Under the pieces are notes generated by a model. It saw only the letters and a list, made by a program, of their open reading frames with translations. It was not told the DNA's origin and did not search any database. This document shows, in pieces, positions 1-7,222 of a stretch of DNA of 12,004 nucleotides. Made by a program: the position numbers and the translations under genes. The stretch's first letter is position 1. Each line of letters begins with the position of its first letter. The stretch is from an uncultured Burkholderiales bacterium (lineage in GTDB: Bacteria; Pseudomonadota; Gammaproteobacteria; Burkholderiales; Burkholderiaceae_E): positions 1 to 12,004 of the forward strand of contig CAIXXI010000044.1 in the NCBI GenBank assembly GCA_903923345.1, read 5' to 3'.

Positions 1-955
1 GCTGCTCGGCGTCATCCATGATGAACACGCGCTTGACATAGAGCCGGATGCCGCGACGGTGTTGCCGATCCCACAGGTCAAACGGTGCACGGGCCGGCAC
101 ATAGAGCAACTGCGTGTATTCGCTGCGCCCTTCGACCCGGTTATGGGTCCAGGCCAGCGGCGCTTCGAAATCATTGCTCAGGTGCTTGTAGAACTCGCGG
201 TACTGCTCATCATCCAGTTCTGACTTGGGGCGCGTCCAGAGCGCGCTGGCTTGATTGACCGTTTCCCACTCGCCATCGGCTTTGTCGTCCTGGCGCATGC
301 GGATTGGCAGCGAGATGTGATCCGAGTACTTGCGCACGATCGAGCGCAGGCGCCAGCCCGACAGCAATTCGCCGGCATCCTGGCCTTCGTCTGCGTCCTC
401 AGGCTTCGCACGCAGATGCAGCACGATCTTCGTGCCACGCTCGGCACGCTCGATCGGCTCGATGCTGAACTCACCGCTGCCATCGGATTCCCAGCGGATC
501 GCTTCACTGGCTGACAGACCGGCGCGTCGCGATTCAACACTCACGCGATCGGCGACGATGAATGAGGAGTAAAAGCCGACCCCGAACTGTCCGATCAGGT
601 TCGCGTCACGGGCCTTGTCGCCGGTCAGGCTGGAGAAAAACTCCTTGGTGCCCGAGCGTGCGATCGTGCCGAGGTTGTCGATCGCCTCCTGGCGAGACAA
701 ACCGATTCCGTTGTCGGTGATCGAGAGGGTGCGGGCTGATTCGTCGAATTCGATACGGATCTGCAGTTCGGCGTCGCCGTCGAGCAGTTCAGGGCGGTCG
801 ATCGCCTCGAAACGCAACTTGTCGCAGGCATCGGATGCATTGGAGACCAGCTCACGCAGGAAGATCTCGCGATTGCTGTAGAGCGAATGGATCATCAGCT
901 GCAGCAGCTGCTTGACCTCGGTCTGAAAACCCAGAGTTTCTTTGGTGGTGCTCAT
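1..955 (-). CDS. htpG: Molecular chaperone HtpG (Hsp90), N-terminal part, cut by window edge
   Basis: ATP-dependent cytosolic chaperone of the Hsp90 family. The 318 visible codons read from ATG at 953-955 (MSTTKETLGFQTEVKQLL...) and remain open at the left edge, so the rest of the middle and C-terminal dimerisation domains lies outside. The N-terminal GHKL ATPase fold is clear: the helix with FLRELVSNASDA (catalytic Glu and ATP-binding Asn), then DNGIGLSRQEAIDNLGTIA, then the lid motif GQFGVGFYSSF. The last visible stretch, YVKRVFIMDDAEQ, is the conserved start of the middle domain. The start gives the standard Hsp90 N-terminus, although no strong Shine-Dalgarno precedes it. It lies 93 bp downstream of the hydrolase gene on the same strand, so it may have its own promoter; I found no convincing heat-shock sigma-32 promoter. 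Identification is secure from sequence motifs. Confidence 0.97.
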   Translation of the reverse strand, partial: MSTTKETLGFQTEVKQLLQLMIHSLYSNREIFLRELVSNASDACDKLRFEAIDRPELLDGDAELQIRIEFDESARTLSITDNGIGLSRQEAIDNLGTIARSGTKEFFSSLTGDKARDANLIGQFGVGFYSSFIVADRVSVESRRAGLSASEAIRWESDGSGEFSIEPIERAERGTKIVLHLRAKPEDADEGQDAGELLSGWRLRSIVRKYSDHISLPIRMRQDDKADGEWETVNQASALWTRPKSELDDEQYREFYKHLSNDFEAPLAWTHNRVEGRSEYTQLLYVPARAPFDLWDRQHRRGIRLYVKRVFIMDDAEQ

Positions 956-1048
956 GTTGATTGGATCTGACTAAAACAGAAGATTGAAGATGGAATGCCA
1001 GCGATGAACCGCCGGGCAGGCGCGAAATGTAGCCGATCAGGCGTCGGT

Positions 1049-2164
1049 TCAGGCCAGGGGCGAGAAGAAGACCCCGACCTGCTCAGGGGAAACCCCAGAA
1101 AAATCGGACACAGACCACTTCGGATCACGGCTCTTGTCGATCAGCAATGCCCTCACCCCTTCCGGAAAATCCGGATTGCGCTGGCATTGCCGGGCGAGGA
1201 TCAGATCGAGTTCGAGCACCTGACGGATGCCCAGGTGTTTGCACCGTTGCATGTACTCGAAGGTCACGCAGGCTGCAGTCGGTGAACCGGCGGCCAGATT
1301 CTTGTAGGGCCCACTGAACCAGGGCTCATGCTCGGCTGCGGCTTTCAAACCCTCGAGAACGGCCTGCGCGCTCGATCCTGAGCAGATCTCGCGAATCAGG
1401 TGGTGATGCTTCATCAGGCCGCTTTGCGGCAAGCTGACTGCAGACTGCGCTGCAAAGCTGCGGCACAGGTCCCGCAGACGCCCCCGCTGGGCGGCAATCG
1501 GGCCGCCCCAGTCCAGCGCAGCGAGCGCATCGATGAACGCGGGTTGCCGATCGTTTGCGATCACATGGTCGGCCAGCCGTGCATAGAGCGCATCGGCCTC
1601 GTTGATGATGGCGCCGGTCATGGCCAGGAGCAGCCCGGCTTCACCCGGTACCCGATTCAGGAACCAGCCACCGCCGACATCCGGAAACAGGCCGATATGA
1701 ATCTCAGGCATCGCCAGCTTGAGCCCCTCGGTCACGATGCGCTCACTGCCAGCAACCGACAAGCCCACGCCACCGCCCATGTCCACGCCATGGGCCCAGG
1801 TGATGAAGGGCTTGGGATAGAGGTGAATCAGCAGGTCGAGTTGGTACTCGACATCGAAGAAGGCATCGCCATAGACGAAGCGCTGCGGCCCGCCCGCGCG
1901 CACGCTGCGAATCACTTCGGCCACGTCGCCACCCGCACAGAATCCCTTCGGCCCATTGCCCGCGAGCAGGACGCAGGCAATCGACTCATCGGACGCCCAG
2001 GCCCGGAACTGGTCCAGCATGGCCTGGCACATCGCCAGATTCAGGGCATTGAGTTGACCCGGCCGATTGAGACGGGCGATGCCAATCTGCCGTCCTGTTG
2101 TTGCACAGAATCGGGTTTCAAAGACCATGTCTTCGGTCGGACTGGTCAGCGTGACAAGGCTCAT
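1049..2164 (-). CDS. 3-hydroxyisobutyryl-CoA hydrolase / enoyl-CoA hydratase-isomerase family protein
   Basis: Crotonase-fold protein of 371 aa, most like the 3-hydroxyisobutyryl-CoA hydrolase (HIBCH) branch, which removes CoA in valine breakdown. The oxyanion-hole segments are FCAGGD (residues 75-80) and MGGGVG (129-134). Glu154 in AMPEIHIGLF and Asp162 in FPDVGG are eight residues apart, matching the catalytic Glu/Asp pair known for human HIBCH. The C-terminal stretch NPDFPEGVRALLIDKSRDPKW is also typical of this branch, and the length fits HIBCH rather than the shorter (about 260 aa) enoyl-CoA hydratases. I chose ATG 2162-2164 because GAGGA lies 7 bases upstream; an in-frame TTG at 2186-2188 directly abuts the parC stop but lacks such a site. 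The start is 24 bp after parC, so it is probably co-transcribed. No other valine-degradation gene is in view, so substrate remains inferred. Confidence 0.9.
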   Translation of the reverse strand: MSLVTLTSPTEDMVFETRFCATTGRQIGIARLNRPGQLNALNLAMCQAMLDQFRAWASDESIACVLLAGNGPKGFCAGGDVAEVIRSVRAGGPQRFVYGDAFFDVEYQLDLLIHLYPKPFITWAHGVDMGGGVGLSVAGSERIVTEGLKLAMPEIHIGLFPDVGGGWFLNRVPGEAGLLLAMTGAIINEADALYARLADHVIANDRQPAFIDALAALDWGGPIAAQRGRLRDLCRSFAAQSAVSLPQSGLMKHHHLIREICSGSSAQAVLEGLKAAAEHEPWFSGPYKNLAAGSPTAACVTFEYMQRCKHLGIRQVLELDLILARQCQRNPDFPEGVRALLIDKSRDPKWSVSDFSGVSPEQVGVFFSPLA

Positions 2165-2171
2165 GGCTCTT

Positions 2172-2176
2172 TCCTC
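2172..2176 (-). promoter_or_regulatory. Shine-Dalgarno site of the HIBCH-like gene
   Basis: Read on the minus strand the sequence is GAGGA, 7 bases before the ATG at 2162-2164. It lies between the parC stop (2189-2191) and the next start. It decides in favour of the ATG over the upstream TTG. Confidence 0.7.
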
Positions 2177-2188
2177 AAAAATGATCAA

Positions 2189-4543
2189 TCAACGCGGCAC
2201 CCTCGACATCACCGCATCCTTCCATCTCGGCTCGATCAACTTGCCTTTTCGCCCACGCGCGCCGGCATACTCGGCAAGCTCCCTCGCGCTGACGGTTCGG
2301 GTCATGGCTTTGGCACCCCGTCCGATGCCCGACAGCTCGATGCCGCCAGCGCCACAAGCCGCCACCTGCAGCAAGGCCTCGCCGGCCTCGAGGTCCATGA
2401 GCCGCGTGCCCCGTCCGCCACTTCTCAACACCTTGACGTCTTCAAGGCTGAAGACCAGCCAGCGCGGCCGCTCGGACGTGCCACCCAGGCACACCGCGGT
2501 CGAGTCCTCAGCGCCAAACAGCCAGGGGCGAATCGGGGCATCGCCGTCATCGAGCGTCATCATCTGCCGACCGGCCTTGTTGCGGCCCAGCAGATCGCTG
2601 GCCTGGCATACGAAGCCGTTGCCATCCCGGGTGGCCAGCAGCACATGGGTCTGTGTTGGCGCGGCAAACAGATGCTCGATCCGCACACCCGGCTCGAGAT
2701 CAACCAGGGTGGTGATCGGCACACCATCACCGCGGGCCGAAGGCAGTGCACTGACTGCAACGCTGTGCGCTCGCCCTGAGGAGCCGATTGCAAACAGCGT
2801 GTCGACAGTCATCACCTCAAAGGCACCATAAAACCCGTCACCGGTCTTGAAGGTGAACTGCGAAGCATCATGACCGTGGCCCTGCCGAGCCCGGATCCAC
2901 CCCTTTTGCGACACGATCACGGTGACCGGCTCGTTGGCGACCTTCAATTCGACCACCGTCCGCTCTGCGGCTTCGATCAGCGTCCGGCGGGGATCACCAT
3001 GCTGCTTCGCATCCGCCTCGATCTCCTTGATCAGCTGACGGCGCAATGCAGCGTCGCTGCCGAGCAGGGCATCGAGCTGGGCGCGCTCGGTTCGCAGCTC
3101 AGCCAGCTCCTGGTCGATCCGGATGGCTTCCAGGCGCGCCAGCTGACGCAGTCGAATCTCGAGAATGTCCTCGGCCTGGCGCGGCGACAGCGCGAAGGCG
3201 TCGATCAATGCCTCTTTAGGCTCGTCTGCATTGCGAATGATCCGGATCACTTCGTCGATGTTCAGCAGGACGCGCTGGCGGCCTTCGAGAATGTGAATCC
3301 GGTCATCGACCTTGGTCAGGCGATAGCGGGTCCGACGGGTGACGGTCTCGAGCCTGAACTGAGACCACTCTCCAAGGATCTGGCCCAGCGATTTCTGCTG
3401 TGGCCGGCCATCACGACCGATCATCACCAGATTGACCGGCACGCTCGATTCAAGCCCTGAATGGGCCAGCAGCACGGTCAAGAGTTCCTGCGGACTGATA
3501 CGTGAGGATCGCGGCTCGAACACCAGCCGCACCGGCGCCTCGCGCCCCGACTCGTCCCGCACGGTCTCCAGGACGCCCAGCACCGTCTGCTTGAGCTGCA
3601 CCTGGTCTGGCGACAGCGCCTTCTTGCCCAGCTTGACCTTGGGATTGGTCAGCTCCTCGATCTGTTCGAGCACTCGGGCGGCCGACACGCCATGAGGCAA
3701 TTCGGTGATGACCAACTGCCACTGGCCACGCGCCATCTCTTCGATGACATGGCGCGCACGCACCTTGATCGAGCCACGCCCAGCGCGATAAATCTCTCTG
3801 AGGTCGGTCGGCGAGGAAATGATCTGTCCGCCGCCCGGAAAGTCAGGCCCAGGCAGGACTTCAAGCAGCTCATCGATTGAGGCATCCGGATTGCGAATGA
3901 TCCGCACGGCGGCCTGGGCCACCTCGCGCAGGTTGTGCGGCGGAATTTCGGTGGCCATGCCCACGGCGATACCGGAGGCGCCATTGAGCAGCACCATCGG
4001 CAACCGGGCAGGCAGCAGCGCCGGCTCTTCGGTGGAGCCGTCGTAGTTGGGCACGAGGTCGACGGTGCCCTGATCGATTTCATCGAGCAGCAGCCGCGCG
4101 TAGGGTGTAAGGCGCACTTCGGTGTAGCGCATCGCTGCCGCGCCATCACCGTCTCGGGATCCGAAGTTGCCCTGACCGTCGATCAGCGGATAACGCAGCG
4201 TGAAATCCTGCGCCATTCGAACCAGCGCATCGTATGCGGCGGTGTCGCCATGCGGATGGAATCGGCCCAGGACATCACCCACGACCCGCGCCGACTTCAC
4301 CGGCTTGGCATTAGGCGCCAGGCCCATCGCATCCATGGCATACAGAATCCGACGCTGCACCGGCTTCTGACCATCGGCCACATCGGGCAAGGCACGCCCC
4401 TTGACCACCGAGACCGCATAGTCGAGATAGGCACGCTCGGCGTACTGAGCCAGCGTCAGGCGGGTGCCGTCGTCTTCGAGACTTGCATCGGACACGGTCG
4501 GACGCTCAGGCGGACCGGATGGATCGGAAGGGGACATCGACAT
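2189..4543 (-). CDS. parC: DNA topoisomerase IV subunit A (ParC)
   Basis: DNA-cleaving subunit of the ParC2ParE2 type II topoisomerase that decatenates daughter chromosomes. The protein is 784 aa, close to proteobacterial ParC. The winged-helix/tower core covers about residues 30-500: DGQKPVQRRILYAM (58-71), then FHPHGDTAAYDALV (95-108, the quinolone-resistance-determining region), then the catalytic tyrosine Tyr140 in AAMRYTEVRL. A long helical region (about 410-510, ILEGRQRVLLNIDEVIRIIR) leads to a degenerate beta-pinwheel C-terminal domain from about 540. The canonical GyrA box is not seen, which supports ParC over GyrA, as does the nearby parE. The residue equivalent to E. coli ParC Ser80 is Thr101, and that for Glu84 is Asp105. 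The start ATG at 4541-4543 is 8 bp after the lipoprotein stop; an ATG two codons later (4535-4537) is equally possible, and neither has a strong Shine-Dalgarno. Confidence 0.96.
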   Translation of the reverse strand: MSMSPSDPSGPPERPTVSDASLEDDGTRLTLAQYAERAYLDYAVSVVKGRALPDVADGQKPVQRRILYAMDAMGLAPNAKPVKSARVVGDVLGRFHPHGDTAAYDALVRMAQDFTLRYPLIDGQGNFGSRDGDGAAAMRYTEVRLTPYARLLLDEIDQGTVDLVPNYDGSTEEPALLPARLPMVLLNGASGIAVGMATEIPPHNLREVAQAAVRIIRNPDASIDELLEVLPGPDFPGGGQIISSPTDLREIYRAGRGSIKVRARHVIEEMARGQWQLVITELPHGVSAARVLEQIEELTNPKVKLGKKALSPDQVQLKQTVLGVLETVRDESGREAPVRLVFEPRSSRISPQELLTVLLAHSGLESSVPVNLVMIGRDGRPQQKSLGQILGEWSQFRLETVTRRTRYRLTKVDDRIHILEGRQRVLLNIDEVIRIIRNADEPKEALIDAFALSPRQAEDILEIRLRQLARLEAIRIDQELAELRTERAQLDALLGSDAALRRQLIKEIEADAKQHGDPRRTLIEAAERTVVELKVANEPVTVIVSQKGWIRARQGHGHDASQFTFKTGDGFYGAFEVMTVDTLFAIGSSGRAHSVAVSALPSARGDGVPITTLVDLEPGVRIEHLFAAPTQTHVLLATRDGNGFVCQASDLLGRNKAGRQMMTLDDGDAPIRPWLFGAEDSTAVCLGGTSERPRWLVFSLEDVKVLRSGGRGTRLMDLEAGEALLQVAACGAGGIELSGIGRGAKAMTRTVSARELAEYAGARGRKGKLIEPRWKDAVMSRVPR

Positions 4544-4551
4544 GGACAGAA

Positions 4552-5163
4552 TCAGTTGGGTGCGTAGCGGACCACGCCGGTCAGCACCGAGCGAAAGGTG
4601 GTGCCCGAGGCCAGAAGCGCGCGGGCAAAGGTGACCTGACCCAGCACGGGATCAACCCGAATGGACACACCGCAGAGCTGTTGAGAGGCGCCGATGGTGA
4701 AACTGTTCTGACTCTGCACGCATTCAAGAAGCGCGGGCGTCGAGCCATCGGTCAGGGACCACGAATGGGTTGCCCGAATCACGATTGAGGAGGCGGAATC
4801 GAAATAGACCGTGAAGCGATGCACCACGCCGGTGTCGGCCACCTGCCCGTCAAACTGCACCTGCCTGAGCGTGCCCTGCCCGGCAGTGATCACACCGGCC
4901 GTCGTGATCACGATGCCCGCACCGCTGGTCGGAATGGTCTCGCTCACGGTCACGGTACCGGCCAGAGGGTCAACCGGGCTCAAGGATGAGGACGGCGCGG
5001 ACTGGGTCGTGCCGGGCAATCGGCCACCGGCGCCGGCACCCTCCCCGCCACAGGCACTGAGCAGCGCAATCAGCCCACCTGCAATCAGAACGCAGACCGT
5101 CTTGAAAGCGTCCTGCCACGGGATTGCTGCGCGCATCGGACTGAACCTGGGCCCATCAGACAT
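4552..5163 (-). CDS. Small putative lipoprotein between parE and parC, function unknown
   Basis: I do not recognise this 203-aa protein. It begins with a charged segment, then a hydrophobic stretch ending in LIALLSAC with Cys38 as the expected lipidated residue: a good type II (lipoprotein) signal. A Gly/Ser/Pro-rich linker (about 39-65) follows, then a beta-rich domain (about 66-203) with no motif I can name. That domain has two cysteines (148 and 164) that could form a disulfide after export. I chose ATG 5161-5163, which overlaps the parE stop by 8 bp and has GAGG 9 bases upstream. ATG 5134-5136 would give a more usual 29-residue signal region and is a real alternative. The stop is 8 bp before parC, so the gene sits tightly inside the topoisomerase IV operon. 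The signal and Cys are seen; membrane anchoring is inferred; function is unknown. Confidence 0.78.
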   Translation of the reverse strand: MSDGPRFSPMRAAIPWQDAFKTVCVLIAGGLIALLSACGGEGAGAGGRLPGTTQSAPSSSLSPVDPLAGTVTVSETIPTSGAGIVITTAGVITAGQGTLRQVQFDGQVADTGVVHRFTVYFDSASSIVIRATHSWSLTDGSTPALLECVQSQNSFTIGASQQLCGVSIRVDPVLGQVTFARALLASGTTFRSVLTGVVRYAPN

Positions 5164-7156
5164 CGACTTCCACCTCATTGCCATGCTCTTCCAGCCATGC
5201 CTTGCGGGCGGCGGATTCACCCTTGCCCATCAACATCGTGAAGCGTGCCTCGGTGCCGCCGGCATCGATCGCGCCCAGCCCAACCTGAAGCAGTCGGCGC
5301 GTCTCGGGATTGAGCGTGGTCTCCCAGAGCTGCTCTGCGGTCATTTCGCCCAGGCCCTTGAAGCGCGAGATCGTCCAGGCGCCTTCGCGCAGACCATCCT
5401 TGCGCAACTTGTCTTCGGCATGGCGCAATTCGCCTTCATCCAGGCAATAGACCTTGCGCAGCGGCCGCTTGCCCTGTGCCGGCACATCGACTCGAAACAG
5501 CGGCGGGCGTGAGACATACAGATGCCCGGCCTCGATCACCCGAGGAAAATGCCGCAGAAACAGCGTCAGCAGCAGCACCTGGATGTGCGCACCGTCCACA
5601 TCCGCATCGGACAGGATGCAGACCTTGCCGTAGCGCAAGCCGGTCAGATCGACGAGGTCGTTCGGTCCATGCGGGTCAACACCGATTGCCACCGCGATAT
5701 CGTGAATCTCGGTGTTGGCAAACAGGCGATCGCGGTCGGTCTCCCAGGTATTCAGCACCTTGCCCCGCAGCGGCAGGATCGCCTGGAAGTGCTTGTCCCG
5801 GCCCATCTTGGCCGAGCCACCGGCGGAATCCCCTTCGACCAGGAACACCTCGTTGCGCTCAAGGTCGGTGCTTTCGCAGTCGGTGAGTTTTCCAGGCAAG
5901 ACCGCCACGCCCGAGCTCTTGCGCTTTTCAACCTTCTGGGCGCTGCGCTGGCGTGCCTGTGCCTGACGGATCACCAGGTCTGCGATGCGCTTGCCCCAGT
6001 CGACATGCTGATTGAGCCACAGCTCGAACTGCCCACGGGCATAGCCCGCGACCAGGCGCAGCGCATCGCGCGAGTTCAGGCGCTCCTTGATCTGGCCCTG
6101 GAACTGCGGATCGAGCACTTTGGCCGACAACACGAAACTGGCCCGGGCGAAGACATCCTCAGGCATCAGCTTCACGCCTTTGGGCAGCAGCGAATGCAAC
6201 TCGACGAAGCCCTTCACCGCACCAAACAGCCCCTCGCGCAGGCCGGACTCATGCGTGCCGCCGGCCGGTGTCGGAATCAGGTTCACATAGGACTCACGCA
6301 TCAGCGAGCCCGCTTCGGTCCAGGCCACCACCCATTGCGCGCCCTCGCCTTCCGCAAAGGTGTCGTGGCCAGCCGGGCTGTATTGCTCACCCTCGAAGAG
6401 CGGCACGAGCGGCGCAGTCTCAGGCTCCGTGCCGTGCACCGACAGCGCCTCACTCAAATAACCGCGCAAGCCTTCTTCGTATTTCCAGACCTGCCGCTGA
6501 CCGGTCTTGCGCACGGACAGGATCACCTCGACCCCGGGCAGCAGCACAGCCTTGGAGCGAAGCAGCCGCTCAAGCTCAGCCTGAGGCAGCAGCGGGCTGT
6601 CGAAATAGCGCGGATCGGGCCAGACCTCGACTCGCGTGCCCGATCGGCGCTCGCCTTTATCGGCCGGTCTGGACTGCAAGGGCTCGACCACCTCACCTGC
6701 GCTGAAGGTCAGGGTGTGCACACCGCAGCCATTGTCATCCGGGCGCCAGACAGTCACTTTCAGACGCGTCGACAGGGCATTGGTGACCGAGACACCCACG
6801 CCATGCAAACCGCCCGAGAAGCTGTACGCGCCACCGGCCTGCTTGTCGAATTTGCCGCCGGAATGCAGCCGTGTGAACACGATTTCGACGGTCGGGACGC
6901 CCTCTTCCGGATGGATACCCACCGGAATGCCGCGCCCGTCGTCTTCCACCGCAACCCCGCCGTCCTCGAGCAGGGTCACCGAGATGCTGCGTGCGAACCC
7001 GCCCAAGGCCTCGTCGGCCGCGTTGTCGATCACCTCCTGCACGATATGCAGGGGATTGTCGGTGCGGGTGTACATGCCGGGGCGCTGTCGCACCGGCTCA
7101 AGGCCCTTGAGAACCCGAATGGAGGCTTCTGTGTAGTCTGTCTTGCGTGTCGCCAT
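5156..7156 (-). CDS. parE: DNA topoisomerase IV subunit B (ParE)
   Basis: ATPase subunit of topoisomerase IV, partner of ParC. From ATG 7154-7156 it is 666 aa. The GHKL ATPase domain shows EVIDNAADEA (Glu41 catalytic, Asn45), EDDGRGIP (71-78) and the lid SGGLHGVGVSVTNAL (114-128). The transducer has the ATP-contacting Lys357 in QFQGQIKERL, where family members normally read QTK. The TOPRIM domain has EGDSAGG (Glu441) and the metal-binding SDADVDG (Asp517/519/521), followed by RFKGLGEM (598-605). The roughly 170-residue insertion of Gram-negative GyrB is absent, supporting ParE. The chosen start gives the usual MATRKTDYTEASIRVLKG N-terminus. In-frame ATG at 7190-7192 and TTG at 7208-7210 would add 12 or 18 unlikely residues, and no start has a strong Shine-Dalgarno. 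The gene starts 66 bp after kup and overlaps the lipoprotein start. Confidence 0.96.
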   Translation of the reverse strand: MATRKTDYTEASIRVLKGLEPVRQRPGMYTRTDNPLHIVQEVIDNAADEALGGFARSISVTLLEDGGVAVEDDGRGIPVGIHPEEGVPTVEIVFTRLHSGGKFDKQAGGAYSFSGGLHGVGVSVTNALSTRLKVTVWRPDDNGCGVHTLTFSAGEVVEPLQSRPADKGERRSGTRVEVWPDPRYFDSPLLPQAELERLLRSKAVLLPGVEVILSVRKTGQRQVWKYEEGLRGYLSEALSVHGTEPETAPLVPLFEGEQYSPAGHDTFAEGEGAQWVVAWTEAGSLMRESYVNLIPTPAGGTHESGLREGLFGAVKGFVELHSLLPKGVKLMPEDVFARASFVLSAKVLDPQFQGQIKERLNSRDALRLVAGYARGQFELWLNQHVDWGKRIADLVIRQAQARQRSAQKVEKRKSSGVAVLPGKLTDCESTDLERNEVFLVEGDSAGGSAKMGRDKHFQAILPLRGKVLNTWETDRDRLFANTEIHDIAVAIGVDPHGPNDLVDLTGLRYGKVCILSDADVDGAHIQVLLLTLFLRHFPRVIEAGHLYVSRPPLFRVDVPAQGKRPLRKVYCLDEGELRHAEDKLRKDGLREGAWTISRFKGLGEMTAEQLWETTLNPETRRLLQVGLGAIDAGGTEARFTMLMGKGESAARKAWLEEHGNEVEVDV

Positions 7157-7158
7157 CC

Positions 7159-7171
7159 CGCGATTATCGCG
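7159..7171. repeat. Perfect palindrome just upstream of the parE start
   Basis: CGCGATTATCGCG is a 13-base perfect inverted repeat (6-bp arms, one central base) ending two bases before the parE ATG at 7156. It occupies the place where a Shine-Dalgarno would be expected. It could be a small operator or an RNA hairpin over the ribosome-binding region, or chance; no protein is identified for it. Confidence 0.5.
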
Positions 7172-7199
7172 TGATTCAGAGGATGCCCTCATTGCACGC

Positions 7200-7216
7200 T
7201 GCCGCAGCAAGCGGCA
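7200..7216. repeat. Short hairpin after kup stop
   Basis: TGCCGC (7200-7205) and GCGGCA (7211-7216) form a 6-bp GC-rich stem with a 5-base loop, beginning 6 bases after the kup stop codon on the minus strand. There is no T-run after it, so it is at best a weak attenuator or 3'-end stabiliser between kup and parE, not a clear intrinsic terminator. Confidence 0.4.
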
Positions 7217-7222
7217 AACCGC

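Noticed and set aside
956..1048. Heat-shock sigma-32 promoter for htpG
   Set aside because: On the minus strand TTCCATCT partly fits the -10 consensus CCCCATNT, but no CTTGAAA-like -35 lies at the right distance.
1400..2779. Long plus-strand open frame (459 codons) opposite the hydrolase and the end of parC
   Set aside because: It is antisense to two well-identified genes, its translation resembles no protein family, and long antisense frames are expected in GC-rich DNA.
5522..7174. Long plus-strand open frame (550 codons) opposite parE
   Set aside because: Parallel to the codon bias of parE on the other strand; composition is unlike a folded protein and there is no start signal.
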